This document shows positions 54,038-62,810 of a DNA stretch of 64,000 nt, piece after piece. Location of the stretch: the NCBI RefSeq assembly GCF_000523235.1, contig NZ_CP006850.1, forward strand, positions 682,001 to 746,000, given 5' to 3'. The notes beneath the pieces are model-generated. The model searched no databases. It was given only the letters and a program-made list of their open reading frames with translations, and was not told where the DNA came from. The DNA comes from Nocardia nova SH22a (GTDB taxonomy: Bacteria; Actinomycetota; Actinomycetes; Mycobacteriales; Mycobacteriaceae). The translations under genes and the position numbers were made by a program. Position 1 is the first letter of the stretch, and every line of letters starts with the position of its first letter.

Positions 54038-56391
54038 ACGATCCCCCGGCGATTGGACGGGTCGAGGGTGGCCGCCCGGGAGATGCGGGCGCCGATGGCG
54101 GCCAGTTCCTCGGCCAACTCGCGGCGGCGGATGGCGAGATCGGGTGTGCCCGGATCCAGCAGACCGTGGTTCTCCGCGAGTTTCAGTGCGCTGGAGAACA
54201 ATTCGGAGGACACCGATTCCGTGCTGTGCAGGCGCTGCTGCAACAGCATCTGCCGTCCGACCGCAAGGCATTCAGCGACGAACTGCTTACGATCCAGGGG
54301 TTCGGCCGGATCGGCGGCGGCCAGGCGTTCGGCCACCACCAACTGGGCGTCGAAGAACGAGCGCACCACGCGATGGGCCATGATGAATCCGGAATCCGCC
54401 AGGGCGCAGACGAGTTCACCGGCGCTGTCGCGCTGTTTCCACTCCTGGTCCAGCAGTACCATTTCCGCGCTCATCGCGGCGGCGAACTCGATGCGGTCGG
54501 GGAAGAAGAACTCGAATTTCAGCAGATCCCGCAGGCGGTAGGCGGCATCCCAGATCGCCTCGATACCCGGTGCGGCACCGGCCTGCTGATCGGCGACCTC
54601 GAGGATCGCCAGTTCCAGAATCGCCCGGTCGACGAACCAGTGCACCGCGCTGTTGCGATAGAACGCCGCCTCCAGATAGGCGCCGGTGTCGATCGAATAC
54701 ACCGGCTCCAGCCCGCCGCGATAGACGGTGACCACCTTCGCCGCCGACAGCTGTTCCAGCACCACCGCGAGACCCTGATCGTCGCGCAGCGTCTCGAGTT
54801 CGCCGGTGGGCAGCGCGCGGCGGCGGATGTAGCCGAGTACCGGCTCCAGCACGTGGCGCACCTCGCCGAGGGTGAGGGCGCGCTCGTGCACGCCGAGCAG
54901 GGTCAGCGTAACCAGCGCGTTGACCGTGATCGGCGTGACCGCGTTGATCCCCACCGCGACCTCGAAGGCCAAGCGTTGCACGGCCTTCCGCGCCCGGCTC
55001 TCCAGTTCGTCGTCACCGGGGGCCGAGTGCAGCGGATCGCCGTGCACCGTGAGCCGGTCGCGCGCCGACAGCGGTTCGCCGAAGCGCACGTACACCCGCC
55101 CGGCTGAATGCTGCTGACTGCGGATGTAGCTGGCCAGCCAGGTGAGCCCCTCGGCCTTCTTGGCGCCGCCCACCTGCTCGGTCGCGATGGAACCCAGCTC
55201 GTTGAGCCGCTCGTAGGTGATCGAGACGGGAACCAGCATCACATCGTCGATGCGCCGGGCGCGGATGGCGGCGGCCAGATAGTTCAGCAGGCCGAACCGG
55301 GGCGGGCGCAGTTTGCCCGTGCGGGTGCGGCCGCCCTCGAAATACCACTCCAGATTGAACCGCTTGCCCAGCAGATAGGCGAAGTACTCCTCGACCACCG
55401 CCTTGTAGACCTCGTCGTCACCGAAGCTGCGGCGGATGAAGACCGTGCCGGTGCGCCGCGCGATCGGCCCCATCGGCCAGAAGCTCAGATTCGCGCCGCC
55501 GATCACGTGATTGGGCGGGAAATCGTTGCGCGCCAGGGCATCACCGAGTACGAAGGCGTCCACATAGGAGCGGTGCGAGGGCAGGAACACCAGTGGGTGG
55601 GTGCGGTTGAGCCGCCGCAGCGCGGCCAGTCCGGAGCGGTCGGCGTCGACCTTCCAGGTCGAGGCGTGGACCGGCCGCATGGCCTGGGTGAACAGATCCG
55701 ACACCAGCCGGCTCTGGGCCGCGACGAGTTCGCGCAGCGCCTTCTCCGCGCGCCGGTACACCTCCCGGGGCTCGGCGCCGGACTCGTTCGCGATGGCGTC
55801 GAGGCGGCGCAGGAATTCGGGGGAGTCGAGGATTTCCTCGACCACCAGCCGCGGCACCTTGTAGCGATCCCCGATCACGGCGCGTTCGGCGCGTTCCAGG
55901 GCCACCGTGCCCGCCCGGACGATCGCGCGGGCGAACGGTTCCGAACTCCCCGCGACGGTGGGATTGTTCGCGCGCAGATCGCTGAGCCGGGCCGGTTGCC
56001 CGGTGAGGATCAGATGCCGGTCGGGCGCCCTGTCCACGAGGCGGCGCTGCAGGAAGCGGTGCGGGCGGCGCGGATTGCTCATCAGTACGAGATCGGCGAA
56101 GGTGGTGCGGCGCACGCCGTCTCGCTCCGCGGGCAGCCACAGCACCCGGACCGGCAGCACCAGCGGATCGTCGCGGCGGCCGACCAGCCGGGCGGCGACG
56201 GCGGTGGGGTCCAGATCGATCTGGGTGACGGCCGCGTCGACGCCGAGTTCCGCGGTGACGCCGCCCTCGGCCAGCCAGCCTCCGATCAGTTCGCGTTCCA
56301 CCGCCGACACCGCGTCCACGAGGGCGACCACCGAACGCGGCTCGTCGTCCGCGGTGTGCGGAGCCGGAATCCCGGCGACGTGATCGATCAT
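54034..56391 (-). CDS. plsB: Glycerol-3-phosphate acyltransferase (PlsB-type)
   Basis: This 785-aa protein makes 1-acylglycerol-3-phosphate from glycerol-3-phosphate and acyl-CoA/ACP. Catalytic motif HxxxxD is in FLPSHRSYVDA (near residue 270), and the glycerol-phosphate motif FEGGRTRTGKLRPPRFG lies near 345. Length matches PlsB of mycobacteria. ATG 56391 follows GGGAGGG. It is coupled to the HAD-PlsC gene, as with plsB2 and plsC of M. tuberculosis (Rv2482c-Rv2483c, from memory), so the pair carries out consecutive acylations. Confidence 0.94.
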   Translation of the reverse strand: MIDHVAGIPAPHTADDEPRSVVALVDAVSAVERELIGGWLAEGGVTAELGVDAAVTQIDLDPTAVAARLVGRRDDPLVLPVRVLWLPAERDGVRRTTFADLVLMSNPRRPHRFLQRRLVDRAPDRHLILTGQPARLSDLRANNPTVAGSSEPFARAIVRAGTVALERAERAVIGDRYKVPRLVVEEILDSPEFLRRLDAIANESGAEPREVYRRAEKALRELVAAQSRLVSDLFTQAMRPVHASTWKVDADRSGLAALRRLNRTHPLVFLPSHRSYVDAFVLGDALARNDFPPNHVIGGANLSFWPMGPIARRTGTVFIRRSFGDDEVYKAVVEEYFAYLLGKRFNLEWYFEGGRTRTGKLRPPRFGLLNYLAAAIRARRIDDVMLVPVSITYERLNELGSIATEQVGGAKKAEGLTWLASYIRSQQHSAGRVYVRFGEPLSARDRLTVHGDPLHSAPGDDELESRARKAVQRLAFEVAVGINAVTPITVNALVTLTLLGVHERALTLGEVRHVLEPVLGYIRRRALPTGELETLRDDQGLAVVLEQLSAAKVVTVYRGGLEPVYSIDTGAYLEAAFYRNSAVHWFVDRAILELAILEVADQQAGAAPGIEAIWDAAYRLRDLLKFEFFFPDRIEFAAAMSAEMVLLDQEWKQRDSAGELVCALADSGFIMAHRVVRSFFDAQLVVAERLAAADPAEPLDRKQFVAECLAVGRQMLLQQRLHSTESVSSELFSSALKLAENHGLLDPGTPDLAIRRRELAEELAAIGARISRAATLDPSNRRGIV

Positions 56392-56512
56392 GGCGGACCC
56401 TCCCTCTACGGCGCTCCACCATTCAAGCTCGCGGAGACGCATTCCCGCAGGAAGTTGGGCACGACGCACGGAAAGCGACATCGATGTGCGATCCGGCACA
56501 AGACCGGGAAGG

Positions 56513-56531
56513 CCAGGTAATGCTAACCTCA
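56513..56531. promoter_or_regulatory. IdeR-like iron box 1 upstream of salicylate synthase
   Basis: CCAGGTAATGCTAACCTCA matches the IdeR/DtxR consensus TTAGGTTAGGCTAACCTAA at 14 of 19 positions. It is followed 10 nt later by a second box, a common tandem arrangement for iron-repressed siderophore genes. Confidence 0.65.
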
Positions 56532-56541
56532 CCTCTTGTAG

Positions 56542-56560
56542 TTAGGTAAGCATAACCTTG
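56542..56560. promoter_or_regulatory. IdeR-like iron box 2 upstream of salicylate synthase
   Basis: TTAGGTAAGCATAACCTTG matches the IdeR consensus at 13-14 of 19 positions and ends 8 nt before the GTG start. It overlaps the ribosome-site region (GGAGGAA), so bound repressor would block transcription at or near the start. Confidence 0.7.
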
Positions 56561-56568
56561 GAGGAACG

Positions 56569-57912
56569 GTGTCGACCACGGACGAGCGGGTGCGAGGCGG
56601 TTATGAAGACGGTCCGGGGGCGATGGGTCGGGCGGCGGTCGCACCCGCCGATGCCATGGCCGCGCTGGCCGCGGCCGACCGATTCGGTGAGTACGTCTGC
56701 TACGAAGGCCCCGGCGGCTGGGTGTTCGCCGCCGACCCGATCGGCGGTATCGAACTGGATTCCGGTGAGCTGCGGGTCGAATGGGAGGGCCGCGCGACCG
56801 TCGAGCCGTGGCAGGGCCGTCCGGCCGCGGTGATCGACGCGGCGCTGGCGAAACTGCCGCTGGCCGGCCGTAATGCCTACGGCTGGATCGGCTTCGAATT
56901 CTGCGCCTGGGCGCTGGACGCGGCCGCGCATGTGCCCGAGCGGACCACCCTGGCGAATCTGATGATTCCGCGCATCGAGGTGCGCGTCGACGATGCCGGG
57001 GTGCGGGTGTCCGGTGCGACCCCGCAGGAGACCGCCGATATCCACGAGCTGATCGCGCGCGCGGGTGCGGCGGCACCGCCGCAGGCGCGCCCTGTCGACG
57101 TGAGCATCGATCCGACCGATTACCGCGGCCGGGTCGCCGAGGCCGTCGGCGAGATCCGGTCCGGGCGGTATCAGAAGGTGATTCTGTCGCGGAAGGTGGA
57201 TCTGCCGTTCCCCGTGGATGTTCCGCAGACCTACCGGCTCGGGCGGGCCAACAACACACCAGCGCGCTCGTTCCTGTTGCGGCTCGGCGGCCTGGAGGCG
57301 GCCGGATTCAGTCCGGAACTGGTGGCCTCGGTCGACGACAGTCGCGTGGTGACCACCGAACCGCTGGCCGGTACCCGCGCCTTCGGACGTGGCGACCAGG
57401 CCGATGCCGCGGCCCGCGCGGAACTGGTCGGCGATCCGAAGGAGATCGTGGAGCACGCGATCTCGGTGCAGACGTCGTTCGGTGAGATCGCCGCGGTGGC
57501 CGAGTCCGGCAGCACCGTCGTCTCCGATTTCATGGCCGTGCGCGAGCGCGGCAGTGTGCAGCATCTGGCCTCCACGGTGCGGGGCGATCTGGCCGACGGG
57601 AAGACCTCGTGGGACGCGCTCGAGATGCTGTTCCCGTCGGTCACCGCCTCGGGAATTCCGAAGCGAGCCGGAGTGGACGCGGTGTTCCGGCTGGACCACG
57701 ATTCGCGCGGACTGTATTCCGGTGCGGTGGTGACGGTTTCGCCGACCGGCGCGCTCGAGGCGACGCTGGTGCTGCGCGCGATCTATCAGACCACCGAGGG
57801 TGCGTGGTTGCGCGCGGGCGCGGGCATCGTGTCGCAGTCGCAGCCGGAGCGCGAATTCACCGAGACCTGCGAAAAGCTCGGTAGCGTAGCGCCTTACGTG
57901 GTCGAAGCCTGA
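56569..57912 (+). CDS. nbtS: Salicylate synthase (MbtI/Irp9 family)
   Basis: This 447-aa chorismate-utilising enzyme converts chorismate through isochorismate to salicylate, the starter of nocobactin/mycobactin siderophores. Conserved segments are KVILSRKVDLPF, LAGTRAFGRG, ELVGDPKEIVEHA and GVDAVFRLDHDSRGLYSGAV. The size and motif set fit MbtI/NbtS rather than anthranilate synthase (no glutamine amidotransferase partner). Two iron boxes precede it and a salicylate-AMP ligase is convergent just downstream. GTG 56569 follows GGAGGAA. Confidence 0.92.
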   Translation: MSTTDERVRGGYEDGPGAMGRAAVAPADAMAALAAADRFGEYVCYEGPGGWVFAADPIGGIELDSGELRVEWEGRATVEPWQGRPAAVIDAALAKLPLAGRNAYGWIGFEFCAWALDAAAHVPERTTLANLMIPRIEVRVDDAGVRVSGATPQETADIHELIARAGAAAPPQARPVDVSIDPTDYRGRVAEAVGEIRSGRYQKVILSRKVDLPFPVDVPQTYRLGRANNTPARSFLLRLGGLEAAGFSPELVASVDDSRVVTTEPLAGTRAFGRGDQADAAARAELVGDPKEIVEHAISVQTSFGEIAAVAESGSTVVSDFMAVRERGSVQHLASTVRGDLADGKTSWDALEMLFPSVTASGIPKRAGVDAVFRLDHDSRGLYSGAVVTVSPTGALEATLVLRAIYQTTEGAWLRAGAGIVSQSQPEREFTETCEKLGSVAPYVVEA

Positions 57913-58037
57913 GCGGTGGGTCCCGGCGGGGATCAGCCGATCACCCGCCGGGACTCGTCGCGGTTCGCGAGCGGCCGGTTCCGCTTGGTGCCCGGCCGGT
58001 CACGCGCCTTGTCGTCTCGAGCCGCGCGATCCGTCGC

Positions 58038-59678
58038 TCAGGTCGCGGTGTTCGCTGTGTTGTCGTAGGTGGCCCGCAATACCTTCTTGTCGATCTTCCC
58101 GACCGCGGTGAACGGCAGCGCGTCGGCCTGCCGCAGGATGTCGGGCAGCTTGTAGGTCGCCAGTCCGCGTTCGGTCAGGAAGTTCTTGATCTCCACCAGA
58201 CTGGGCAGCTCCCCGTCGATCACCAGTACGGCGCAGACCTTTTCGCCCAGTGCGGCATCGGGCAGGCCCACCGCCGCGGCATGCCGGATCGCCGGATGAG
58301 CGAGCAGGTGCTCCTCGAGTTCATCACACGAGATGTTCTCCCCGCCCCGGTTGATCACATCCTTGATCCGGCCGGAGACGATCAGGTGTCCGCTGGGCAG
58401 CAGTCGCACCAGATCGCCGCTGCGATAGAAGCCGTCGGGCGTGAAGCCGCGGGAATTGTGTTCCGGCGCACGGTAGTAGCCGCGGATGGTGTACGGGCCG
58501 CGGGTCAGCAGCTCGCCCTCCTCGCCGGGCGCCACGTCGTTGCCCTCACCGTCGACGACCCGCACCTCGTCGTCCGGGGACAGCGGGCGGCCCTGCGAGA
58601 CGAAGACCAGATCGTCGGGATCGTCGAGCCGGGTGTAGTTGATCAGTCCCTCGGCCATGCCGAACACCTGCTGCAGTTTCGCGCCCAGCGCCGGAGTGAC
58701 CTCGCGGGCATTGACCTCGGCCAGTTTCGCCCCGCCGACCTGCAGCAGCCGCAGGCTGGACAGATCGGCCTCCTCCCATTCGGTTGCCGCGCACCACAAC
58801 TGGGCCAGCGGCGGGACCACCGCGGTCACCGTGACACCGAATTTCTCGATGGTGGCGAAGGCGTTCTCCGGGCTCGGGTCGGCCAGCATCACCATCGACG
58901 CACCGGCCGAGACGGTTCCGAGGATGCCCGGGCACGACAGCGGGAAGTTGTGCGCGGCGGGCAGTGTCGCCATGTACACGTCGCCGGATGTGAGATCGCA
59001 CAGCTCGGCGCTGGCGCGGGCGTTGTAGGCGTAGTCGTCGTGGGTGCGCGCGATGAGCTTGGGCAGGCCGGTGGTGCCGCCGGAGACCAGCATCAGCGCG
59101 ATACCGGCGGCGTCGACCTCCGGCAGCGAACCGCCTTCGCGCGGAACCGAACCCAGGTCCGTGTACGGGCCCGGATCGCCGAGGACGAAGATCTCGCGCA
59201 GCGAGGGCACCCGCTCGGCGACCGCGGCGGCCAGCTCGCGATAGTCGAAGTCGCCGACCCGATCGGCCACGATGTATCCCACCGCGCCCGACAGCCGGGT
59301 CAGATGTTCGATCTCGGCCTGCCGGTGCGCGGGCAGTGCCAGCACCGGCACGATCCCGGCGCGCAGCGTGCCGAACAGCACCTCGACGAATTCGGTCACA
59401 TTCGGCAGCTGGATCACCACCCGGTCGCCGGATTCGACACCGGCCGCGAGCAGTCCGGCCGCCATCCGGTCGGCGCGACGGTCGAGTTCGGCGTAGTCGA
59501 GCGGCCCGGCGGGGGTGTGCACGGCCGTCCGCTGCGGCCAGGTCCGTGCCGCGGTGCGCAGCAGTTCGCCCAGCGGCTCGCCGCGCCAATGGCCCGCGGC
59601 GCGATAGCGGTCGGCGAATTCGGCGGGAAACGGTACGAAACCGTCGAGCAGGTCCTGCCGGTCCGAGGTGGTGGTCAC
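58038..59678 (-). CDS. Salicylate/2,3-dihydroxybenzoate-AMP ligase
   Basis: This 546-aa adenylating enzyme of the EntE/MbtA class has LMLVSGGTTGLPKLIARTH, AAHNFPLSCPG (His-Asn selective for 2-hydroxybenzoates), FGMAEGLINYTRLDD and GKIDKKVLR. It activates salicylate and loads it on a carrier protein of the siderophore synthetase, which is not in this window. GTG 59678 is chosen; an IdeR-like box lies at 59727-59745. From memory the Nocardia homologue may be the gene called nbtT. Confidence 0.9.
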   Translation of the reverse strand: MTTTSDRQDLLDGFVPFPAEFADRYRAAGHWRGEPLGELLRTAARTWPQRTAVHTPAGPLDYAELDRRADRMAAGLLAAGVESGDRVVIQLPNVTEFVEVLFGTLRAGIVPVLALPAHRQAEIEHLTRLSGAVGYIVADRVGDFDYRELAAAVAERVPSLREIFVLGDPGPYTDLGSVPREGGSLPEVDAAGIALMLVSGGTTGLPKLIARTHDDYAYNARASAELCDLTSGDVYMATLPAAHNFPLSCPGILGTVSAGASMVMLADPSPENAFATIEKFGVTVTAVVPPLAQLWCAATEWEEADLSSLRLLQVGGAKLAEVNAREVTPALGAKLQQVFGMAEGLINYTRLDDPDDLVFVSQGRPLSPDDEVRVVDGEGNDVAPGEEGELLTRGPYTIRGYYRAPEHNSRGFTPDGFYRSGDLVRLLPSGHLIVSGRIKDVINRGGENISCDELEEHLLAHPAIRHAAAVGLPDAALGEKVCAVLVIDGELPSLVEIKNFLTERGLATYKLPDILRQADALPFTAVGKIDKKVLRATYDNTANTAT

Positions 59679-59726
59679 GGGGTATGCCTCCCGGGTCGAG
59701 CCGCGCGGCACCGCTGCCGCCGTTAG

Positions 59727-59745
59727 ATAGGTTAGGCAACCCTAT
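59727..59745. promoter_or_regulatory. IdeR-like iron box upstream of salicylate-AMP ligase
   Basis: ATAGGTTAGGCAACCCTAT matches the IdeR consensus at 15 of 19 positions. It lies about 50 nt upstream of the GTG at 59678 on the minus strand and explains coordinate iron control with the salicylate synthase. Confidence 0.7.
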
Positions 59746-59847
59746 ATCAACTGGGGGCTCGTGGCCCGCCCGGCCGCCCCGCCGCCGTGACCGCGCGCAT
59801 GGCCGCTGACGACACATCGTGGTTGCGACCGGCCTAGACTCGTGCGG

Positions 59848-60729
59848 GTGAGCGGTTGGAACATCTCGGATATTCCGGACCAGAGCGGTCGCACGGTCAT
59901 TGTGACCGGTGCCAACAGCGGTCTCGGCGCGGTGACGACCAGGGCCCTGGCGGGCGCGGGTGCGCAGGTGATCATGGCCTGCCGCGACGAGGTGAAGGCC
60001 CGCGCGGTCGCCGACACCATCGGCGACCGGGTGCAGGTCCGCAGACTCGATCTCGCCGACCTGGCCTCGATCCGCGAATTCGCGCGCGGTGTCGACGGCG
60101 CGGATGTGCTGATCAACAACGCCGGTGTGATGGCACTGCCGCTGCACCGCACCGCCGACGGCTTCGAAATGCAGTTCGGCACCAATCATCTCGGCCATTT
60201 CGCACTGACCGGCCTGCTGCTGGACCGGATCTCCGAGCGGGTCGTGACGGTGGCCAGCGGGGCTCATCTGATCGGCCGGATCGACCTGGCCGATCCGAAC
60301 TACGAACATCGCCGCTACGAACGCTGGCGCGCCTACGGCCAATCCAAACTGGCGAATCTGATGTTCGCCTACGAACTTCAGCGCAGGCTCACCGCATCGG
60401 GATCGTCCAAGGTCTCGGTGGCCGCCCATCCGGGCTACGCCTCCACCGAACTGCAGTCGCATACCGAATCCTTCCTGGACTCGATCATGACCCTGGGCAA
60501 CCGGATTCTCGCCCAGTCGGCCGAAATGGGTGCCCTGCCAAGCCTTTACGCGGCCACCGCGCAGGTCGAGCCGGGCGCGTTCTACGGACCCGGTTCGCTG
60601 GGCGGCCTGCGCGGCTACCCGACCCGGTCCGGTTCCTCGGCGGCCTCGCGCGACGAGGTCACCGCGCGCAGGCTGTGGGATCTGTCGGAGAAGCTCACCC
60701 AGGTGGATTTCTCCTTCGCCCGTCGCTAG
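59848..60729 (+). CDS. SDR oxidoreductase (retinol-dehydrogenase-like)
   Basis: This 293-aa classical SDR has TGANSGLG (about 20-27), NNAGVM, a Ser-Tyr-Lys set with YGQSK (about 165-169), and the extended C-terminus of the protochlorophyllide/retinol-dehydrogenase group common in actinobacteria. The substrate is unknown. GTG 59848 is preferred to GTG 59842. It is divergent from the AMP ligase gene, with the iron box between them, so iron control of this gene is possible. Confidence 0.85.
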   Translation: MSGWNISDIPDQSGRTVIVTGANSGLGAVTTRALAGAGAQVIMACRDEVKARAVADTIGDRVQVRRLDLADLASIREFARGVDGADVLINNAGVMALPLHRTADGFEMQFGTNHLGHFALTGLLLDRISERVVTVASGAHLIGRIDLADPNYEHRRYERWRAYGQSKLANLMFAYELQRRLTASGSSKVSVAAHPGYASTELQSHTESFLDSIMTLGNRILAQSAEMGALPSLYAATAQVEPGAFYGPGSLGGLRGYPTRSGSSAASRDEVTARRLWDLSEKLTQVDFSFARR

Positions 60730-60831
60730 CCCGCCGACCTGCGTGACCGGCGTCACATCGGGTGATGTCACACTCGATGTGGCGACGTCGTCTCCCTTAC
60801 GTAGCACCGCCACACAAGGAGGACACCGGTC

Positions 60832-61305
60832 ATGGAACCCCGCTTCAATTCGTTCGGTAACGAGCTCGCGATGAAGTTCATCAAGCGGATCGGCAACGCG
60901 GGCCAGGTGGTCGACACCAGCACGCTGCCCAAGGCCACTCAGGAATTGGTGAAACTGCGGGCCAGTCAGATCAACGGCTGCGGTTTCTGCACCGATATGC
61001 ACTCCAAGGACGCGGCCGCCGCGGGGGAGACCTCGGTGCGGCTGAATCTGGTCGCCGCCTGGCGCGAGGCCGTCGTCTTCACCGAGGCCGAGCGGGCCGC
61101 GCTCGCGCTCACCGAGGAGGGCACCCGCATCGCCGATATCCATCGCGGTATCGGCGACGAGACCTGGCAGCAGGTCCGCAAGCACTACGACGAGGATCAG
61201 ATCGCGGCGCTGATCGCGCTGATCGCCCTGATCAACGCCTACAACCGGCTCAATGTCATCGCCGGAACCCCGGCCGGTGAATATCAGCCCGGTATGTTCG
61301 GCTGA
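60832..61305 (+). CDS. AhpD-like carboxymuconolactone-decarboxylase-family protein
   Basis: This 157-aa helical protein has the redox motif C-x-x-C in NGCGFCTDMHSKDA near residues 50-60, with His downstream, as in AhpD-like peroxidase partners. It probably participates in thiol redox defence. ATG 60832 follows AAGGAGG. Two repeated Ile/Ala helices (IAALIALIALIN) form the C-terminal core. A terminator-like hairpin follows. Confidence 0.85.
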   Translation: MEPRFNSFGNELAMKFIKRIGNAGQVVDTSTLPKATQELVKLRASQINGCGFCTDMHSKDAAAAGETSVRLNLVAAWREAVVFTEAERAALALTEEGTRIADIHRGIGDETWQQVRKHYDEDQIAALIALIALINAYNRLNVIAGTPAGEYQPGMFG

Positions 61306-61323
61306 GCGGACACGCACGAAACA

Positions 61324-61360
61324 GGGCCCGGCACAGGATCTTTCGATCCCGGCCGGGCCC
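61324..61360 (+). terminator. Hairpin terminator after AhpD-like gene
   Basis: GGGCCCGGC and GCCGGGCCC pair across an inner GGATC/GATCC stem with loop TTTC. It lies 19 nt after the stop. No T-run follows. Confidence 0.7.
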
Positions 61361-61435
61361 CGCCGTTGCCGCGGTCGGTTGTGGTGATGGTCACGTTCGC
61401 GGACCTGGCGGCGGAAACGGCTGCGAGTGCCCTGG

Positions 61436-61599
61436 TACAGTCGCCCTCGTGCAGCGCGCGTATTTCTGGTTTACCAAGCCGGCCCCGGGTGGGTCGGTCG
61501 GTGACCCGCGCTGACCTTCGCCCACCCCCGAGCCGGATGACAGACCGGCTCCACGGGATTCGCTCGGATGGGTCGGCCTGAGAAAAGGAACCCATCACC
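61436..61599 (+). promoter_or_regulatory. Leader/attenuator region of DAHP synthase
   Basis: A TACAGT -10-like hexamer (61436-61441) lies 7 nt before the leader-peptide GTG, so the transcript may be leaderless. Downstream, GGGTC...GACCC (61491-61507) and GAGCCGG-N8-CCGGCTC (61530-61551) can form alternative stems between the leader peptide and the aroF start. This arrangement is expected for ribosome-mediated attenuation. Confidence 0.55.
61449..61514 (+). CDS. Aromatic leader peptide (aroF attenuator)
   Basis: This 21-codon frame begins GTG and reads MQRAYFWFTK near its start: four consecutive aromatic codons (Tyr-Phe-Trp-Phe) in a very short peptide ending TGA, 85 nt before the DAHP synthase gene. 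Corynebacterium glutamicum aroF is known to be controlled by a Phe-rich leader (AroR), so a comparable ribosome-stalling role is likely here, sensing Tyr, Phe and Trp together. Confidence 0.65.
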   Translation: MQRAYFWFTKPAPGGSVGDPR

Positions 61600-62697
61600 A
61601 TGACCACAGCAGCCGATGTCGACGCATTGCACAGTGATCTCGACGATCAGCGCACGCTGAAGATCAGCCCCCTGCTCTCGCCCGCCGAGGTGCGCCGCGA
61701 CCATCCCATCGACGATGCGCTCGCCGACACCGTGCGGGCCGGTCGCGCCGACACCGTGCGGGTGCTCGACGGCGCCGACGACCGCCTGATGGTGGTTGTG
61801 GGCCCGTGCTCGGTGCACGATCCCGAGGCCGCGCTCGACTACGCCCGCAGGCTGGCCGCCAAGAGCGCCGAACTGTCGGATCGGCTGCACGTCGTGATGC
61901 GGGTGTACTTCGAGAAGCCGCGCACCACGCTGGGCTGGAAGGGACTGATCAACGATCCGCATCTGGACGGCTCGTTCGATGTGAACACCGGGCTCGGACT
62001 CGGGCGGCGGCTGCTGGTCGGCATCACCGAGCTGGGATTGCCGGTGGCCTGTGAATTCCTCGATCCGATCACTCCGCAGTACATCGCGGACCTGGTCTCC
62101 TACGGTGCGATCGGAGCGCGGACCGCGGCCAGCCAGGTGCATCGGCAGCTGTCGAGCGCGCTGTCGATGCCGGTGGGTATCAAGAACGGCACCGACGGCG
62201 ACGTCCAGGTAGCCGTGGACGGTGTGCGCGCGGCCGGCGCCAGCCACGTCTTCCCCGGCACCGATCTCGACGGCCGCTCGGCGCTCATCCGCACCAGCGG
62301 CAATCCGGACTGCCACGTGATCCTGCGCGGCGGCAGCGCGGGCACCAACTACGACGCCGAATCCGTGGCCGAGGCATGTCTGCGGCTGGAGAAGGCCGGA
62401 CTGCCGCAGCGCGTGGTGGTCGACGCCAGCCACGGCAACAGCAACAAGGACCACAACAAACAGGTCGATGTGGTCACCGATGTCGCGGAGCGGATCGCCA
62501 CCGGCGATCGTGCGGTGGTCGGCCTGATGATGGAGAGCTTCCTCGTCGCCGGGCGGCAGGACCTGACGCTGGGGCAGGCCGCCGAGCTGACCTACGGGCA
62601 GTCGATCACCGACGCGTGCCTGGACTGGGACACCACCGCGAGCCAGCTGGATCGCCTTGCCGATGCGGTGGCCCGCCGCCGCGAGGCCACCGCCTGA
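61600..62697 (+). CDS. aroF: 3-Deoxy-7-phosphoheptulonate (DAHP) synthase, class I (AroF/AroG type)
   Basis: This 365-aa enzyme condenses PEP and erythrose-4-phosphate, the entry step of the shikimate pathway that feeds aromatic amino acids and salicylate. Motifs are VVGPCSVHD, MRVYFEKPRTTLGWKGL, GIGARTAASQ and DASHGNSNKDH with metal-binding Cys/His/Glu positions. ATG 61600 follows GAAAAGGA. The aromatic leader upstream suggests control by charged-tRNA levels; the siderophore genes nearby also need chorismate. Confidence 0.95.
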   Translation: MTTAADVDALHSDLDDQRTLKISPLLSPAEVRRDHPIDDALADTVRAGRADTVRVLDGADDRLMVVVGPCSVHDPEAALDYARRLAAKSAELSDRLHVVMRVYFEKPRTTLGWKGLINDPHLDGSFDVNTGLGLGRRLLVGITELGLPVACEFLDPITPQYIADLVSYGAIGARTAASQVHRQLSSALSMPVGIKNGTDGDVQVAVDGVRAAGASHVFPGTDLDGRSALIRTSGNPDCHVILRGGSAGTNYDAESVAEACLRLEKAGLPQRVVVDASHGNSNKDHNKQVDVVTDVAERIATGDRAVVGLMMESFLVAGRQDLTLGQAAELTYGQSITDACLDWDTTASQLDRLADAVARRREATA

Positions 62698-62810
62698 CGG
62701 TCCGGCATCCGGGCCTCACAACACCGGGCGCTCGGTCCGGCGCCAAACGACAACGCCCGACTGTCCTGTGCCGAAATCGGTTGTGAGCCGCCGTCCTCCG
62801 GTGCGGCGGC

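Noticed and set aside
58546-61317. Long minus-strand frame overlapping the AMP ligase, SDR and AhpD-like genes
   Set aside because: No domain, spans three real genes, and is explained by GC-rich codon positions.
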